Made by a program: the position numbers and the translations under genes. Of a stretch of 64,000 bases of DNA, positions 43,734-53,227 are shown piece by piece. Every line of letters starts with the position of its first letter. Position 1 is the first letter of the stretch. Source of the DNA: an uncultured Oxalobacter sp. GTDB lineage: Bacteria; Pseudomonadota; Gammaproteobacteria; Burkholderiales; Burkholderiaceae_D. The stretch lies in NCBI GenBank assembly GCA_934270705.1, contig CAKQQG010000001.1, positions 1 through 64,000 of the forward strand. The letters are read 5' to 3'. The notes under the pieces are model-generated. The model made no database searches. It was not told the origin of the DNA and worked only from the letters and a program-made list of their open reading frames with translations.

Positions 43734-44840
43734 TTAAATACGCATCGGCATAACGACATACTTGAAGTCGGTATTGTCCGGGATGGAAACAAGGGCAGAC
43801 GAGTTGGCATCGCCCAGTTCGATACCGATTTCATCGTTTTTCAGATTTCCCAGTACGTCAAGCAGATAAGTCACATTGAATCCGATGTCGATATTGTCCC
43901 CGGTATAGCCGATTTCGATTTCTTCTACGGCTTCTTCCTGGTCGGCGTTGGTCGAACTGATCTTGATGCTTCCAGGTGCCAGAATGCAGCGGATTCCCTT
44001 GAATTTGTCGCTCGTCATGATGGCGGCGCGTTGCAGGGCTTTTTGCAACTGTTCGCGGGAAATGGTGAAGCGGTTTTTGTACCCCTTCGGAATGACCCTC
44101 GTGTAGTCGGGGAATTTACCTTCGACCAGTTTGGAAATCAGTTCGACATCACCGAAGACGAAACGAACCTGTGCGCCTGAAAAATCGATTTTGACAGGGT
44201 CTTCCGAATCCTCGAGCAGGCGTTGCAGTTCAAGAATGGTTTTCCGGGGGATGATGACATCGTTTTTCGGGAATGACTGATCGGTGGCCATCTGGCAGAA
44301 GGCCAGGCGGTGACCGTCGGTGGCAACAGCCTTGATGGTATTGCCATCGACTTGCAAAAGCAGGCCGTTCAGATAGTAACGGATATCCTGCTGGGCCATG
44401 GCGAAATAGACCATACCCAAAAGATTTTTCAGGGATTTTTGCGGTAATGTGACCGAAGTTTCGTATTCGGTCGGTTGCGAGACTGTCGGAAAATCGTCTG
44501 CCGGCAGTGTTTGCAGGGAAAAACGGGATTTTCCGGAAGATACGACGAGACGTTTGTCGCTGAGCGATATGACGATGTCGGAAGATTCCGGCAGGGCACG
44601 CAGAATATCGAGCAGTTTGCGTGCCGCGACAGTCGTGGTCGCATCTTCACCGGGAGCACCGATATCGGCATGGGTGACGATCTGGATTTCCGTATCGGTC
44701 GAGAGAAACGAAACAGTGTCGCCTTCCTTGCGTATCAGAATATTGGCCAGGATCGGCAAGGTATGTCTGCGTTCCACAATACCGCTGACAGTCTGCAAGG
44801 GGCGAAGAAGATTGTCTCTGCCGGTTTTTACCAGTTGCAT
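43734..44840 (-). CDS. dnaN: DNA polymerase III sliding clamp (beta)
   Basis: A 368-residue ring-forming processivity factor with three repeated clamp folds. It begins MQLVKTGRDNLLRPLQTVSGIVERRHTLPIL (start region) and ends FKYVVMPMRI, the classical MPMR clamp terminus that binds polymerase partners. It lies between dnaA and gyrB in the ancestral order. Confidence 0.97.
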   Translation of the reverse strand: MQLVKTGRDNLLRPLQTVSGIVERRHTLPILANILIRKEGDTVSFLSTDTEIQIVTHADIGAPGEDATTTVAARKLLDILRALPESSDIVISLSDKRLVVSSGKSRFSLQTLPADDFPTVSQPTEYETSVTLPQKSLKNLLGMVYFAMAQQDIRYYLNGLLLQVDGNTIKAVATDGHRLAFCQMATDQSFPKNDVIIPRKTILELQRLLEDSEDPVKIDFSGAQVRFVFGDVELISKLVEGKFPDYTRVIPKGYKNRFTISREQLQKALQRAAIMTSDKFKGIRCILAPGSIKISSTNADQEEAVEEIEIGYTGDNIDIGFNVTYLLDVLGNLKNDEIGIELGDANSSALVSIPDNTDFKYVVMPMRI

Positions 44841-44892
44841 ATGCTTTTCCTTGAAAAATGGTTACATGGATTCCGGATGATTCGATGGTAGC

Positions 44893-46275
44893 TCAACCTT
44901 TCAGCGTTTGTTCCAGTACGTGCAATTCATGATTGCATTCAGGATTTTTCTGTCTGTCCTGTGCGATTTTGCGAACCGCATGCAAAACCGTCGTGTGGTC
45001 CCGTCCGCCAAACAGTTCGCCGATTTCCGGAAGACTTTTTTGCGTGAGTTCCTTTGCAAGATACATGGCGATCTGGCGCGGTCTGGCGATATTGGCTGGG
45101 CGTCTTTTGGAATACATATCCGCTACCTTGATACGGAAAAAGTCGGCTACCGTTTTCTGGATGTTTTCCACGGAAATTTGCCGGTTCTGGACGGACAGCA
45201 AGTCCTTCAGGGCCTCTTTCGTCAGTTCGATCGTGATGTCGTGCCCGTGGAAACGGGAATAGGCGAGGATTTTCCGCAAGGCGCCTTCCAGCTCGCGTAC
45301 ATTGGAACGCAAGTGCTTGGCGACGAAAAAGGCAACGTCATCCGAAAGCCGGATACCTTCCTGACCCGCTTTTTTGATGAGAATGGCTACGCGCATTTCA
45401 AGTTCCGGCGGTTCGATCGCAACAGTAAGACCGGAATCGAACCGTGATGTCAGCCGGTCATCCATGCCGGAAATTTCTTTCGGATAGGTATCGCTGGTGA
45501 TGATGATCTGTTTTTTCGCCGCGATCAGCGCTTCGAAAGCATAAAAGAATTCTTCCTGTGTCCGGCTTTTTCCGGAAAAAAACTGGATGTCGTCTATCAG
45601 CAGCATATCCAGCGAATGGTAGTACCGCTTGAAATCGTCGAATCCCTTGCGCTGGTAGGCGGTAACGACATCACGGACATATTGTTCGGCATGAATATAG
45701 CGGATCCTCGCCGATGGCATATCATGCAGAACCTGATTGCCGATGGCATGAATCAGGTGAGTCTTTCCAAGTCCCACTCCTCCGAAAAGGTAAAGCGGAT
45801 TGTAGGAAACACCGGGATTGTTTGCGACCTGGATAGCGGCGGCTCTGGCAAGCTGGTTGGCTTTGCCGGTGACGAAACTGTCGAACGTCATGTCGGCATT
45901 GATCCGGCTTTGTTCCCGAACCGGTGTTTCCGCGACCGGAATTTTGTGTCCGGTCTCCGGCGGGACATTTCCCGATGCAGACACAGGTGCTTTCCGTGCG
46001 GGAGATGTCGCTTGTGCCGGCGATGTGGTACGGGAACGGGGATTCAGGATGAACTGGACTTCTACGGAAGCATCCAGAAACTGGGATGCCAATGCAGCGA
46101 TTCTGTCGGCATACTGGGTTTTTACCCAGTCCAGCTTGAAACGGTTGGGCGCTGCTATACGCAGGATATTGCCGTCGTACTCTATCGGAACGAGCGGTTT
46201 GATCCATGCACTGTATTGCTGGGGCGTCAATTCCAGCTCCAGTTGCGCAAGACAGTTCTGCCAGAAGTTTTCCAT
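44893..46275 (-). CDS. dnaA: Chromosomal replication initiator DnaA
   Basis: A 460-residue AAA+ initiator. Domain I ([20 protein letters not shown]), a Pro/Ala-rich linker, the ATPase with Walker [15 protein letters not shown] and Walker [13 protein letters not shown], and the domain IV DNA-binding signature [19 protein letters not shown] are seen. ATG 46275 is chosen; a 39-residue upstream extension has no family similarity. Divergent from rpmH. Confidence 0.97.
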   Translation of the reverse strand: MENFWQNCLAQLELELTPQQYSAWIKPLVPIEYDGNILRIAAPNRFKLDWVKTQYADRIAALASQFLDASVEVQFILNPRSRTTSPAQATSPARKAPVSASGNVPPETGHKIPVAETPVREQSRINADMTFDSFVTGKANQLARAAAIQVANNPGVSYNPLYLFGGVGLGKTHLIHAIGNQVLHDMPSARIRYIHAEQYVRDVVTAYQRKGFDDFKRYYHSLDMLLIDDIQFFSGKSRTQEEFFYAFEALIAAKKQIIITSDTYPKEISGMDDRLTSRFDSGLTVAIEPPELEMRVAILIKKAGQEGIRLSDDVAFFVAKHLRSNVRELEGALRKILAYSRFHGHDITIELTKEALKDLLSVQNRQISVENIQKTVADFFRIKVADMYSKRRPANIARPRQIAMYLAKELTQKSLPEIGELFGGRDHTTVLHAVRKIAQDRQKNPECNHELHVLEQTLKG

Positions 46276-46634
46276 ATCGCGATAAATAAGACACTGCCGA
46301 TCACTGGCTGCCGACAGTGATGCCGAAATACAAACGAGTAGATAATGATATGATCTAAAGAAGTCCGAAGAAGCGGATAAAGTTCTTTGCAAAGGTCTAT
46401 TTTACCTTGAATCAGTCGAGTTATCCACAGGGTATGTCTGAATTTTGGCCGATTTACGCAAGTCAATACAGTTTCATATTGACAGAATAGGGGAAACTAC
46501 GGTCTAATCATTGATTCTTTGCGCATATCTTGATGTTTTGTTGTGGTTAATGCGGTTGCCAGACCGGCTGGCCAGCCTGACCATGGCGGAAAAGCATCAT
46601 ATTCTGAAATTTTTTGCTGATTAGCGAGACCATC
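46276..46634. other. dnaA-rpmH intergenic region with a DnaA box
   Basis: This 359-base divergent gap contains one perfect DnaA box TTATCCACA (46421-46429) and a one-mismatch box on the minus strand (46542-46550). It is where many Gammaproteobacteria place oriC, but the box density here is lower than upstream of mnmG. DnaA boxes near dnaA also fit autoregulation. No gene is seen. Confidence 0.55.
46479..46508 (+). promoter_or_regulatory. Promoter of the rpmH-rnpA-yidD-yidC operon
   Basis: Perfect TTGACA (46479-46484), 18-base spacer and TCTAAT (46503-46508), one mismatch to TATAAT, about 125 bases before rpmH. Confidence 0.6.
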
Positions 46635-46769
46635 ATGAAACGTACTTATCAACCCTCAGTCGTGCGTCGTAAACGCACTCACGGTTTCCGTGCCCGCATG
46701 GCAACCAAGAATGGCCGGGCCGTTCTGAATGCACGTCGTGCAAAAGGCCGCAAGCGCCTGACGGTGTAA
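46635..46769 (+). CDS. rpmH: 50S ribosomal protein L34
   Basis: A 44-residue ribosomal protein. It starts [19 protein letters not shown] and ends KGRKRLTV, both highly conserved in L34. The usual order rpmH-rnpA-yidD-yidC follows. Confidence 0.97.
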   Translation: MKRTYQPSVVRRKRTHGFRARMATKNGRAVLNARRAKGRKRLTV

Positions 46770-46794
46770 ACCGGCATGACATCAAGCTGATTGT

Positions 46795-47169
46795 GTGAAT
46801 ACAGGATTTTCTTCCGATCGGCGCATCAACAAAACGGATGATTTTTCATCCGTTTTTCGTATGCGTCCGTGTGCACGGACCGAACATTTTGTGTTTTATG
46901 CACGTGCCAACGGATTGGGGTATGCCCGTTTGGGGATTGTCGTCGCCAAACGGTTTGCGCCACGTGCGGTCACACGCAATACGGTAAGAAGAATATGCCG
47001 CGAAGTGTTTCGCCGTATGCAGTTGCCGGCAAGGGATTGCATTGTCCGCATGACTTCGCCTGTCAATACGCGAAACGGTCCCGCTACCGGTACCGGATTG
47101 AGGCGAATGCTTCATGAGGAACTGGAGCGCCTGATGACTTCGCGTGGGATCACTCCGAAAAAACGATGA
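46795..47169 (+). CDS. rnpA: Ribonuclease P protein component
   Basis: A 124-residue protein that aids RNase P RNA in tRNA 5' maturation. [27 protein letters not shown] and [13 protein letters not shown] are the conserved RNA-binding region (split here for length). The start is GTG at 46795, 25 bases after rpmH. Its last four bases overlap yidD (ATGA). Confidence 0.92.
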   Translation: MNTGFSSDRRINKTDDFSSVFRMRPCARTEHFVFYARANGLGYARLGIVVAKRFAPRAVTRNTVRRICREVFRRMQLPARDCIVRMTSPVNTRNGPATGTGLRRMLHEELERLMTSRGITPKKR

Positions 47170-47444
47170 TGAAAAAATCTCCTTTAAAATGGCTGCTGAT
47201 CGTTTTAATCCGGGGATATCAGTTGTGTATCAGCCCGTATCTGGGGCAAAATTGTCGTTTCTATCCGACCTGTTCGCAGTACGCACTGAAAGCGATTTCC
47301 GTGCATGGCTGTTTGAAAGGAAGCCTGCTAACGCTGATACGTTTGTGCAAGTGCCATCCTTTTCATCCAGGCGGTTTCGATCCGGTACCCGAAAAGAAAT
47401 CCGGTTGTGGCGTGTCGTCCGGAAGTGATGGCAAAAACATTTGA
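47166..47444 (+). CDS. yidD: Membrane protein insertion efficiency factor YidD
   Basis: A 92-residue protein with the YidD core [19 protein letters not shown] and [13 protein letters not shown], then [14 protein letters not shown]. It assists YidC-mediated membrane insertion and overlaps rnpA by four bases. Confidence 0.95.
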   Translation: MMKKSPLKWLLIVLIRGYQLCISPYLGQNCRFYPTCSQYALKAISVHGCLKGSLLTLIRLCKCHPFHPGGFDPVPEKKSGCGVSSGSDGKNI

Positions 47445-47454
47445 AAAGTAGATT

Positions 47455-49131
47455 ATGGACACCAAAAAACGTACTACGTTGTTGCTGATTCTGGCGATAG
47501 CGCTGTTTATGCTTTGGGATAACTGGCAAGTGTATCGTGGCGGTACATCTCTGATTTTCCAGCACGAAGCCAAAAAGACCGATTCGAATGCCGGTTTGCC
47601 GGAAGTGCCGATAGAAACAGCCGTGCCCGTTCAGGGCGAAACCGACACGCCGGTTACGGCCACGACGGAAACCGCAAAAGCCGTACAGGAAAAACAGCCG
47701 GAACTGGTTACCATCACGACGGATGTCCTGAAAGCCAGAGTGAACTCGGAAGGCGGTGTCTTCCAGTATCTGGAACTGCTGCATTATCCGGATACGGTCG
47801 ATCCGGAAAAAGATATGGTGCTCTTCGATATGGCGCCTCCCAGGGTTTATCTGGCACAGACGGGGCTGACCGGAGGCGCTTATCCCAACCATGCCACGCG
47901 GTTTACGATCCATCCCGGAAAACGCACGCTTGCCGAAGGGGAAAACGAGCTCAAACTGGTTATGGATGCGGAACAGAACGGTGTTCGCCTGACCAAGACA
48001 TACACGTTCAAACGCGGCAGCTATATTGTGGATGTCGATCAGAAAGTCACGAATCTGGGCAGCGAACCGATCGATGCTTCCCTGTATTTCCAGTTGCTCA
48101 GGGACAGCAGCAAACCGGAAGGGCAGTCGCGGTTCATCAGTACGTTTACCGGACCGGCGGTTTATACCGAAGAAGACAAGTTCCAGAAGCTCAAGTTCGA
48201 CGATATCACCGAAACCCGGGGCGCAAGCCATGCTACCGAAACCGACAATGGCTGGGTTGCCATGGTCCAGCATTACTTCGTTTCAGCCTTTATTCCGGGT
48301 GATCAGGTCAAGCGCGAAAACTATACCAAGAAGGTCGGTGAGGATTTGTATGCGATCGGCACGGTCGTTCCGCTGGGTATGCTGGCTCCGAAAGCATCTG
48401 CAAGCAATGATACAAGGCTTTATGTTGGTCCCCAGGAATCGGTCATTCTGGAACAGACTGCGCCCGGACTGGAACTGGTCAAGGACTACGGTTGGCTCAC
48501 GATCATCGCCAAACCGATTTTCTGGCTCATGACCCATATTCACAAGGAAGTGGGCAACTGGGGCTGGACGATTATTTTGCTGACCTGTCTGATCAAGCTG
48601 ATTTTCCTGCCGCTTTCCGCAGCAAGCTACAAGAGCATGGCCAGAATGAAGCAATTCACGCCGAGAATCCAGCAATTGCGTGAAAGATACAAGGATGACA
48701 AACAACGCATGAATCAGGAACTGATGGCGCTGTACAAGGCGGAAAAGATCAATCCGCTGGGAGGCTGTCTGCCGGTCGTCGTCCAGATTCCGGTGTTCAT
48801 TTCGTTGTACTGGGTGTTGCTGGCCAGTGTCGAAATCAGAAATGCACCCTGGCTGGGCTGGATCCAGAATCTGGCCGCACCTGATCCGTATTTCATTTTG
48901 CCGGTGGTCATGGCAGGCTCGATGTTCCTCATGCAGAAAATGAGTCCGCCACCACCGGATCCGTTGCAGGCGAAACTGATGATGTTCCTGCCGATCGTTT
49001 TCTCGATCACGTTTTTCTTTTTCCCGTCGGGTCTGGTGTTGTACTGGCTGGTCAACAACCTGTTGTCGATAGCTCAGCAGTACTGGATCAACAAACGGTA
49101 TGGAAATGCGCCGACCAAGAAACCGGCCTGA
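47455..49131 (+). CDS. yidC: Membrane protein insertase YidC
   Basis: A 558-residue inner-membrane insertase of the long Gram-negative type: N-terminal helix (LLLILAIALFMLWDNWQVY), a large periplasmic beta domain, and five C-terminal helices with ARMKQFTPRIQQLRERYKDD and KINPLGGCLPVVVQIPVFIS. Unlike most relatives, mnmE does not follow directly. Confidence 0.97.
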   Translation: MDTKKRTTLLLILAIALFMLWDNWQVYRGGTSLIFQHEAKKTDSNAGLPEVPIETAVPVQGETDTPVTATTETAKAVQEKQPELVTITTDVLKARVNSEGGVFQYLELLHYPDTVDPEKDMVLFDMAPPRVYLAQTGLTGGAYPNHATRFTIHPGKRTLAEGENELKLVMDAEQNGVRLTKTYTFKRGSYIVDVDQKVTNLGSEPIDASLYFQLLRDSSKPEGQSRFISTFTGPAVYTEEDKFQKLKFDDITETRGASHATETDNGWVAMVQHYFVSAFIPGDQVKRENYTKKVGEDLYAIGTVVPLGMLAPKASASNDTRLYVGPQESVILEQTAPGLELVKDYGWLTIIAKPIFWLMTHIHKEVGNWGWTIILLTCLIKLIFLPLSAASYKSMARMKQFTPRIQQLRERYKDDKQRMNQELMALYKAEKINPLGGCLPVVVQIPVFISLYWVLLASVEIRNAPWLGWIQNLAAPDPYFILPVVMAGSMFLMQKMSPPPPDPLQAKLMMFLPIVFSITFFFFPSGLVLYWLVNNLLSIAQQYWINKRYGNAPTKKPA

Positions 49132-49150
49132 TTTCCGGTATTTTCCCGAA

Positions 49151-49176
49151 AAGCCCGTGCATGCATGGGCTTTTTT
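49151..49176 (+). terminator. Terminator after yidC
   Basis: AAGCCCGTGCA pairs with TGCATGGGCTT (one G-U pair) and is followed by six T, closing the rpmH-yidC operon before the HAD gene. Confidence 0.82.
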
Positions 49177-49206
49177 ATGTGTGAAACCGACTGCAATGGA
49201 CGAGGC

Positions 49207-49926
49207 ATGATCTGGTTGTTCGATCTGGACAATACCCTGCACAATGCGTCGCAGGCCATTTTCCCGAGAATCAGCGCGAATATGAATGCATATCTGAAGG
49301 GACATGCAACGAACGCCGATGGATCGATGCTATCGGACGTGCAGGCCAATGCCTTGCGTGTCGAATACTGGAAACGCTTCGGTGCCACCTTGCTGGGTAT
49401 AAGCCGGATGCTGGATAGCAGGGCGAGGGATTTTCTGGAAGCAGCGCACCGGTTCGATGATTTGTCCGCACTTGTCGAAGCGGAAAGGGGATTGCCGGCG
49501 CTGTTTCGGAAATTGCCGGGCAAAAAGGTGCTTTTGACGAATTCCGCATACCGTTATTCGCAAGCGGTTCTGAAACGGCTGGGGTTGCATCGTTGTTTTG
49601 ATGGGCATATCGCCATCGAGCGGATGCGTGTATTCGGACGTATCAGCCCAAAGCCGTCTGCCAGGTTTTTCAGGAAGTTGTTTGCCATGCTCAAGGTCCG
49701 CTCAGACGACTGTGTGTTGGTCGATGACAACATCCATATTCTGAAAGTGGCCAAAACGGTGGGAATGCAAACGGTACTGGTAACGAGATACCTGAATACG
49801 GATCATTATTCTGAACATGCGTATCCGCATCCGTTCAGGCAAAAACAGATTGCACGGCCGGTATATGTGGATGTGAAAATGCCATCGGTTCGATGCCTGA
49901 TGCATGATGTGAAGCGTTTTCGTTAA
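49207..49926 (+). CDS. Pyrimidine 5'-nucleotidase-like HAD hydrolase
   Basis: A 239-residue HAD phosphatase: motif I FDLDNTL with two Asp, motif II Ser/Thr in LLTNSAYRYSQ, motif III Lys in KPSARFF and motif IV VDDNIHIL. Members of the SDT1/pyrimidine-5-nucleotidase group dephosphorylate pyrimidine nucleotides. ATG 49207 (MIWLFDLDNTL) is chosen; an in-frame upstream extension is not conserved. slmA follows nine bases after the stop. Confidence 0.85.
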   Translation: MIWLFDLDNTLHNASQAIFPRISANMNAYLKGHATNADGSMLSDVQANALRVEYWKRFGATLLGISRMLDSRARDFLEAAHRFDDLSALVEAERGLPALFRKLPGKKVLLTNSAYRYSQAVLKRLGLHRCFDGHIAIERMRVFGRISPKPSARFFRKLFAMLKVRSDDCVLVDDNIHILKVAKTVGMQTVLVTRYLNTDHYSEHAYPHPFRQKQIARPVYVDVKMPSVRCLMHDVKRFR

Positions 49927-49935
49927 TTTTTATAG

Positions 49936-50523
49936 ATGTCGTCGATTATGGGTACAAGCAAATCCGGAGAAAGAAAACTGCAAATATTACAGGCGCTGGC
50001 GCAGATGCTCGAGAATCCGCGCGGAGAAAAAATAACGACGGCTGCGCTGGCACGGCATCTTTCCATTTCCGAAGCTGCCTTGTATCGGCATTTCGCAAGC
50101 AAGGCGCAAATGTTCGAGGGATTGATCGAGTTTATCGAGTCGAGTGTGTTCGGCGTTATCAACCGGATTTGCGAAAAGGAAGAAAACGGCTTGTTGCAAG
50201 CGCAATCGGTTTCCATGTTGTTGCTCAATTTCGCCGAACGCAATCCGGGTATGACGCGTGTGATGATCGGCGATGCACTGGTCAATGAAGATGGGCGGTT
50301 GCAGCTGCGGATGAACCAGTTTTTCGACAGGGTGGAACTGAGTTTGAGACAATGCTTGCGTCTTGCCGCAACACAGGGGCATTCCAGAGACGAGATGAGT
50401 CAGCTCAAAAGCAACCTGATCATGAATTATGTTATCGGTAAACTGTTCAGGTTTGTCAAAACGCAATTCAGGGAAAAGCCGACTGACGGCATGCAAGACC
50501 AGATCAATTATATTCTTGCGTGA
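49936..50523 (+). CDS. slmA: Nucleoid occlusion factor SlmA (TetR fold)
   Basis: A 195-residue TetR-family protein that binds specific DNA and blocks FtsZ assembly over the nucleoid. The N-terminal helix-turn-helix is ITTAALARHLSISEAALYRHFASKAQMF and the rest is helical, close to the E. coli SlmA length (198). No strong ribosome-binding site is seen for 49936 or for the alternative ATG at 49948. Confidence 0.88.
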   Translation: MSSIMGTSKSGERKLQILQALAQMLENPRGEKITTAALARHLSISEAALYRHFASKAQMFEGLIEFIESSVFGVINRICEKEENGLLQAQSVSMLLLNFAERNPGMTRVMIGDALVNEDGRLQLRMNQFFDRVELSLRQCLRLAATQGHSRDEMSQLKSNLIMNYVIGKLFRFVKTQFREKPTDGMQDQINYILA

Positions 50524-50765
50524 TGTTCCGCAATATTATGGACTTGTGATTTTTTTCAGGCGGCATGAAACAAACAGACAGCGACGACTGACCATGACGA
50601 TCATGGAAATCGCGGTTGCGTGCATTAAAATGGCAGTTTGCCCATGATGATATCAATGTCCGGATGGAACCAGCCTGTCGTGATGGAAGATCGCTTTTCA
50701 TGTGATACAGGCTATGGCCGTAATTGATGATTTTTCTTGAGTTTTTTACTGGAGATGTACCCAGA

Positions 50766-51386
50766 ATGGATTACCGGGATTTTTCAATAGGTCTTACCGG
50801 CGGTATCGGGAGCGGAAAAACGCTTGTGGCCAATCTGTTCGCCGGTCTTGGAGCGGCAATTGTCGATGCCGACGAAGTGGCCAGAAACCTGACTTTACCG
50901 GGTGGTGCGGGTATTGAACCGATACGCAGGCAGTTCGGGGACGCTTTCATTGGGCCAGACGGCGCCATGAACCGGGCCATGATGCGGGAGCATGTGTTCA
51001 CCCATCCGGAAGAACGTCTGAAACTGGAAGCGATTCTGCATCCGCTGATCAGGGATGTTTCCTTTCAGCAGGCAAGACAAGCGAAGGGGGACTATGTCAT
51101 TTTCGTCAATCCGTTGCTGGTCGAATTGCCGATATGGCACGGTATGGGGACGAGGGTGCTGGTAATCGATTGCCCGGAAGCATTGCAGGTTTCTCGGGTC
51201 ATGAAGCGCAGCAATCTGACGGAAGATCAGGTCAGGGCCATTATGGCGACACAGGCTTCCCGAAAACAGCGTCTGGCAGTGGCGGATGACGTGATCCAAA
51301 ACGACAAAAGTATCGAAGAAGTGATGGCAGAAGTCAGGGTATTGCATGCCAGATATAAAAAACTGGCCGAAAATCTGGCATCATAA
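50766..51386 (+). CDS. coaE: Dephospho-CoA kinase
   Basis: Final step of coenzyme A synthesis. The 206-residue P-loop kinase has IGLTGGIGSGKTLVAN and VDADEVARNL, the typical CoaE start. ATG 50766 is used instead of the longer frame from 50724. The 242-base gap before it (50524-50765) shows no gene or clear promoter. In many proteobacteria coaE follows pilin peptidase genes, which are absent here. Confidence 0.95.
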   Translation: MDYRDFSIGLTGGIGSGKTLVANLFAGLGAAIVDADEVARNLTLPGGAGIEPIRRQFGDAFIGPDGAMNRAMMREHVFTHPEERLKLEAILHPLIRDVSFQQARQAKGDYVIFVNPLLVELPIWHGMGTRVLVIDCPEALQVSRVMKRSNLTEDQVRAIMATQASRKQRLAVADDVIQNDKSIEEVMAEVRVLHARYKKLAENLAS

Positions 51387-51466
51387 GCAGATACGGGTTT
51401 GTGTTTTTTAAACGGTTCGTTCAGAATTCCAGAAAGATGGTATCCAGATATTGAAAGAGGCTTGCA

Positions 51467-52216
51467 TTGATTATTTACGAATACCCTTTCAACGAACGTA
51501 TCCGTACCATGTTGCGGCTGGAGGACTTGCATGAGAGATACAAGTTTTTTTTGCAGCAGACGCATGCCCTGCAGCATCATGTCGCGCTGACGACGATTTT
51601 CGAGATGCTCGAAGTCGCCAGCCGTTCTGATCTCAAGTCGGATTTGTTGCAGGAACTCGAACGGCAAAAACAGATCTTGTCCGGATTCCAGTCTCATCCG
51701 AATATCCAGAAAGATGTTCTTGACGATGTTCTGCGGGAAATCGACAAAACGAGTTCGGCGCTTGTCAATACGCTTGGAAAAACCGGACAAAGCATTCGGG
51801 AAAACGAATGGCTCATGAGTATCCGGAGCAGAACCAGCATTCCCGGCGGGGCCTGTGAGTTCGACTTGCCGTCGTATTATACCTGGCAGCATCGTGCACC
51901 GGATGAACGTGCGGCGGATATTGCCGGCTGGTTCGCACCCATGCAGTCGCTGATCGATGCAGTCGGTTTGCTCTTGCGGCTGATGCGTGCATCCGGTCTC
52001 CAGTTCAAGATAATCGCGCACTCCGGAAGTTACCAGCAAATGTTGCAAGGAAAAGTGCACCAGCTGCTCAGATTGCGGATTGATGCGCGGTGTGGTGCCA
52101 TACCTGAGGTCTCGGCCAACAAATACATGCTCTGGATCCGGTTTACCAAGCAGGATGGCTCTGTGAAACCCAAACCGATAGAAGAAGATATTCCTTGTGA
52201 ACTGACGTTGTGTTGA
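51467..52216 (+). CDS. zapD: Cell division protein ZapD
   Basis: A 249-residue protein that bundles FtsZ protofilaments. It begins with the conserved YEYPFNERIRTMLRLEDL and contains PGGACEFDLPSYYTWQH. The start is probably TTG at 51467, supported by GAAAGAGG seven bases upstream. yacG follows two bases after the stop. Confidence 0.92.
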   Translation: MIIYEYPFNERIRTMLRLEDLHERYKFFLQQTHALQHHVALTTIFEMLEVASRSDLKSDLLQELERQKQILSGFQSHPNIQKDVLDDVLREIDKTSSALVNTLGKTGQSIRENEWLMSIRSRTSIPGGACEFDLPSYYTWQHRAPDERAADIAGWFAPMQSLIDAVGLLLRLMRASGLQFKIIAHSGSYQQMLQGKVHQLLRLRIDARCGAIPEVSANKYMLWIRFTKQDGSVKPKPIEEDIPCELTLC

Positions 52217-52218
52217 AA

Positions 52219-52407
52219 ATGGTCACGATAGTTAAATGTCCGGTATGCGGTAAAGATGTCGAATGGAAAGAAACCAGTCTGTATCGTCCGTTTTGTTCCG
52301 AACGTTGCAAACAGATCGATCTGGGAGCATGGGCGGAAGAAAAATACAAGGTTCCTGCGACGGAAGATGAAGACGAAGACGATTCCATGCCGATTGGCAT
52401 GCCATGA
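52219..52407 (+). CDS. yacG: DNA gyrase inhibitor YacG
   Basis: A 62-residue zinc-finger protein with two CxxC pairs: KCPVCGKDV and FCSERCK. E. coli YacG binds GyrB and blocks DNA binding. The tail is highly acidic (EDEDEDD). ATG 52219 is preferred over a GTG three codons upstream that overlaps zapD. Confidence 0.93.
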   Translation: MVTIVKCPVCGKDVEWKETSLYRPFCSERCKQIDLGAWAEEKYKVPATEDEDEDDSMPIGMP

Positions 52408-52661
52408 CGTTTGAAAGCGACAGTTCACGCTTGATTAGTCAAAGCACTTGGGCAATAATCTGCACTATGTGCAAAGTCATTTCATCAGCAGTCATTCTCC
52501 TCACCCAGCACTGGCGTTGGCGCAAGCCAAGAGCCTGATACCTCCCCTATGCGCTTTTCGTGCGCGCACTTCCTTGCCGAGCGTGTCTGAAAAACAGTCT
52601 GCCGCTGTCGGTATAAGCACGAGCCGTTTACATTTCCACAAACGAATGCAAGGTGAATGTC

Positions 52662-53225
52662 ATGTTGCTGATGATAGACAATTACGATTCCTTTACCTAT
52701 AACCTGGTTCAGTATTTCGGCGAGTTGGGCGTCGATGTCAGAACGTATCGCAATGATGAAATTTCTCTGGAACAGATCGAAAAACTGAATCCGGATCATA
52801 TCTGTATCTCGCCAGGGCCGAAAACGCCTTATGATGCGGGCATTTCGATGGATGTGCTCAGGCATTTTGCAGGCAAGAAGCCGCTGTTCGGCGTATGTCT
52901 GGGGCATCAGGCCATCGGTGCGGCTTTCGGCGGCAAGATTGTCCATGCAAAAGAAGTTATGCATGGCAAGACTTCTCCGGTGTTTCACAACAATACGGGC
53001 GTATTCAAAGGGCTGCCCAATCCGTTTACGGTGACGCGCTATCATTCGCTGGCGATCGACCGTGACAGTTTGCCCGATTGTCTCGAGGTCACCGCATGGA
53101 CTGAAGATGGGGAAATCATGGGGGTACGTCACCGGCAATACGCTATCGAAGGTGTCCAGTTCCATCCGGAATCCATTTTGTCCGAACATGGTCATTTGCT
53201 GCTCGGAAACTTTATCGGGGAATAA
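52662..53225 (+). CDS. trpG: Anthranilate synthase glutaminase subunit
   Basis: A 187-residue class I glutamine amidotransferase providing ammonia to TrpE, and possibly to aminodeoxychorismate synthase. The nucleophile elbow is [16 protein letters not shown] and the catalytic His/Glu are in [16 protein letters not shown] stands seven bases before ATG 52662. trpE is not in the window. The 254-base gap before it (52408-52661) contains no gene, and I saw no Trp-rich leader peptide. Confidence 0.95.
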   Translation: MLLMIDNYDSFTYNLVQYFGELGVDVRTYRNDEISLEQIEKLNPDHICISPGPKTPYDAGISMDVLRHFAGKKPLFGVCLGHQAIGAAFGGKIVHAKEVMHGKTSPVFHNNTGVFKGLPNPFTVTRYHSLAIDRDSLPDCLEVTAWTEDGEIMGVRHRQYAIEGVQFHPESILSEHGHLLLGNFIGE

Positions 53226-53227
53226 TC

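Noticed and set aside
46276-46392. 39-residue N-terminal extension of DnaA
   Set aside because: DnaA proteins begin at the MENFWQ segment; the extension covers the regulatory gap.
52408-52661. trp attenuator or leader peptide before trpG
   Set aside because: No short reading frame with repeated Trp codons and no competing hairpins with a T tract were found.
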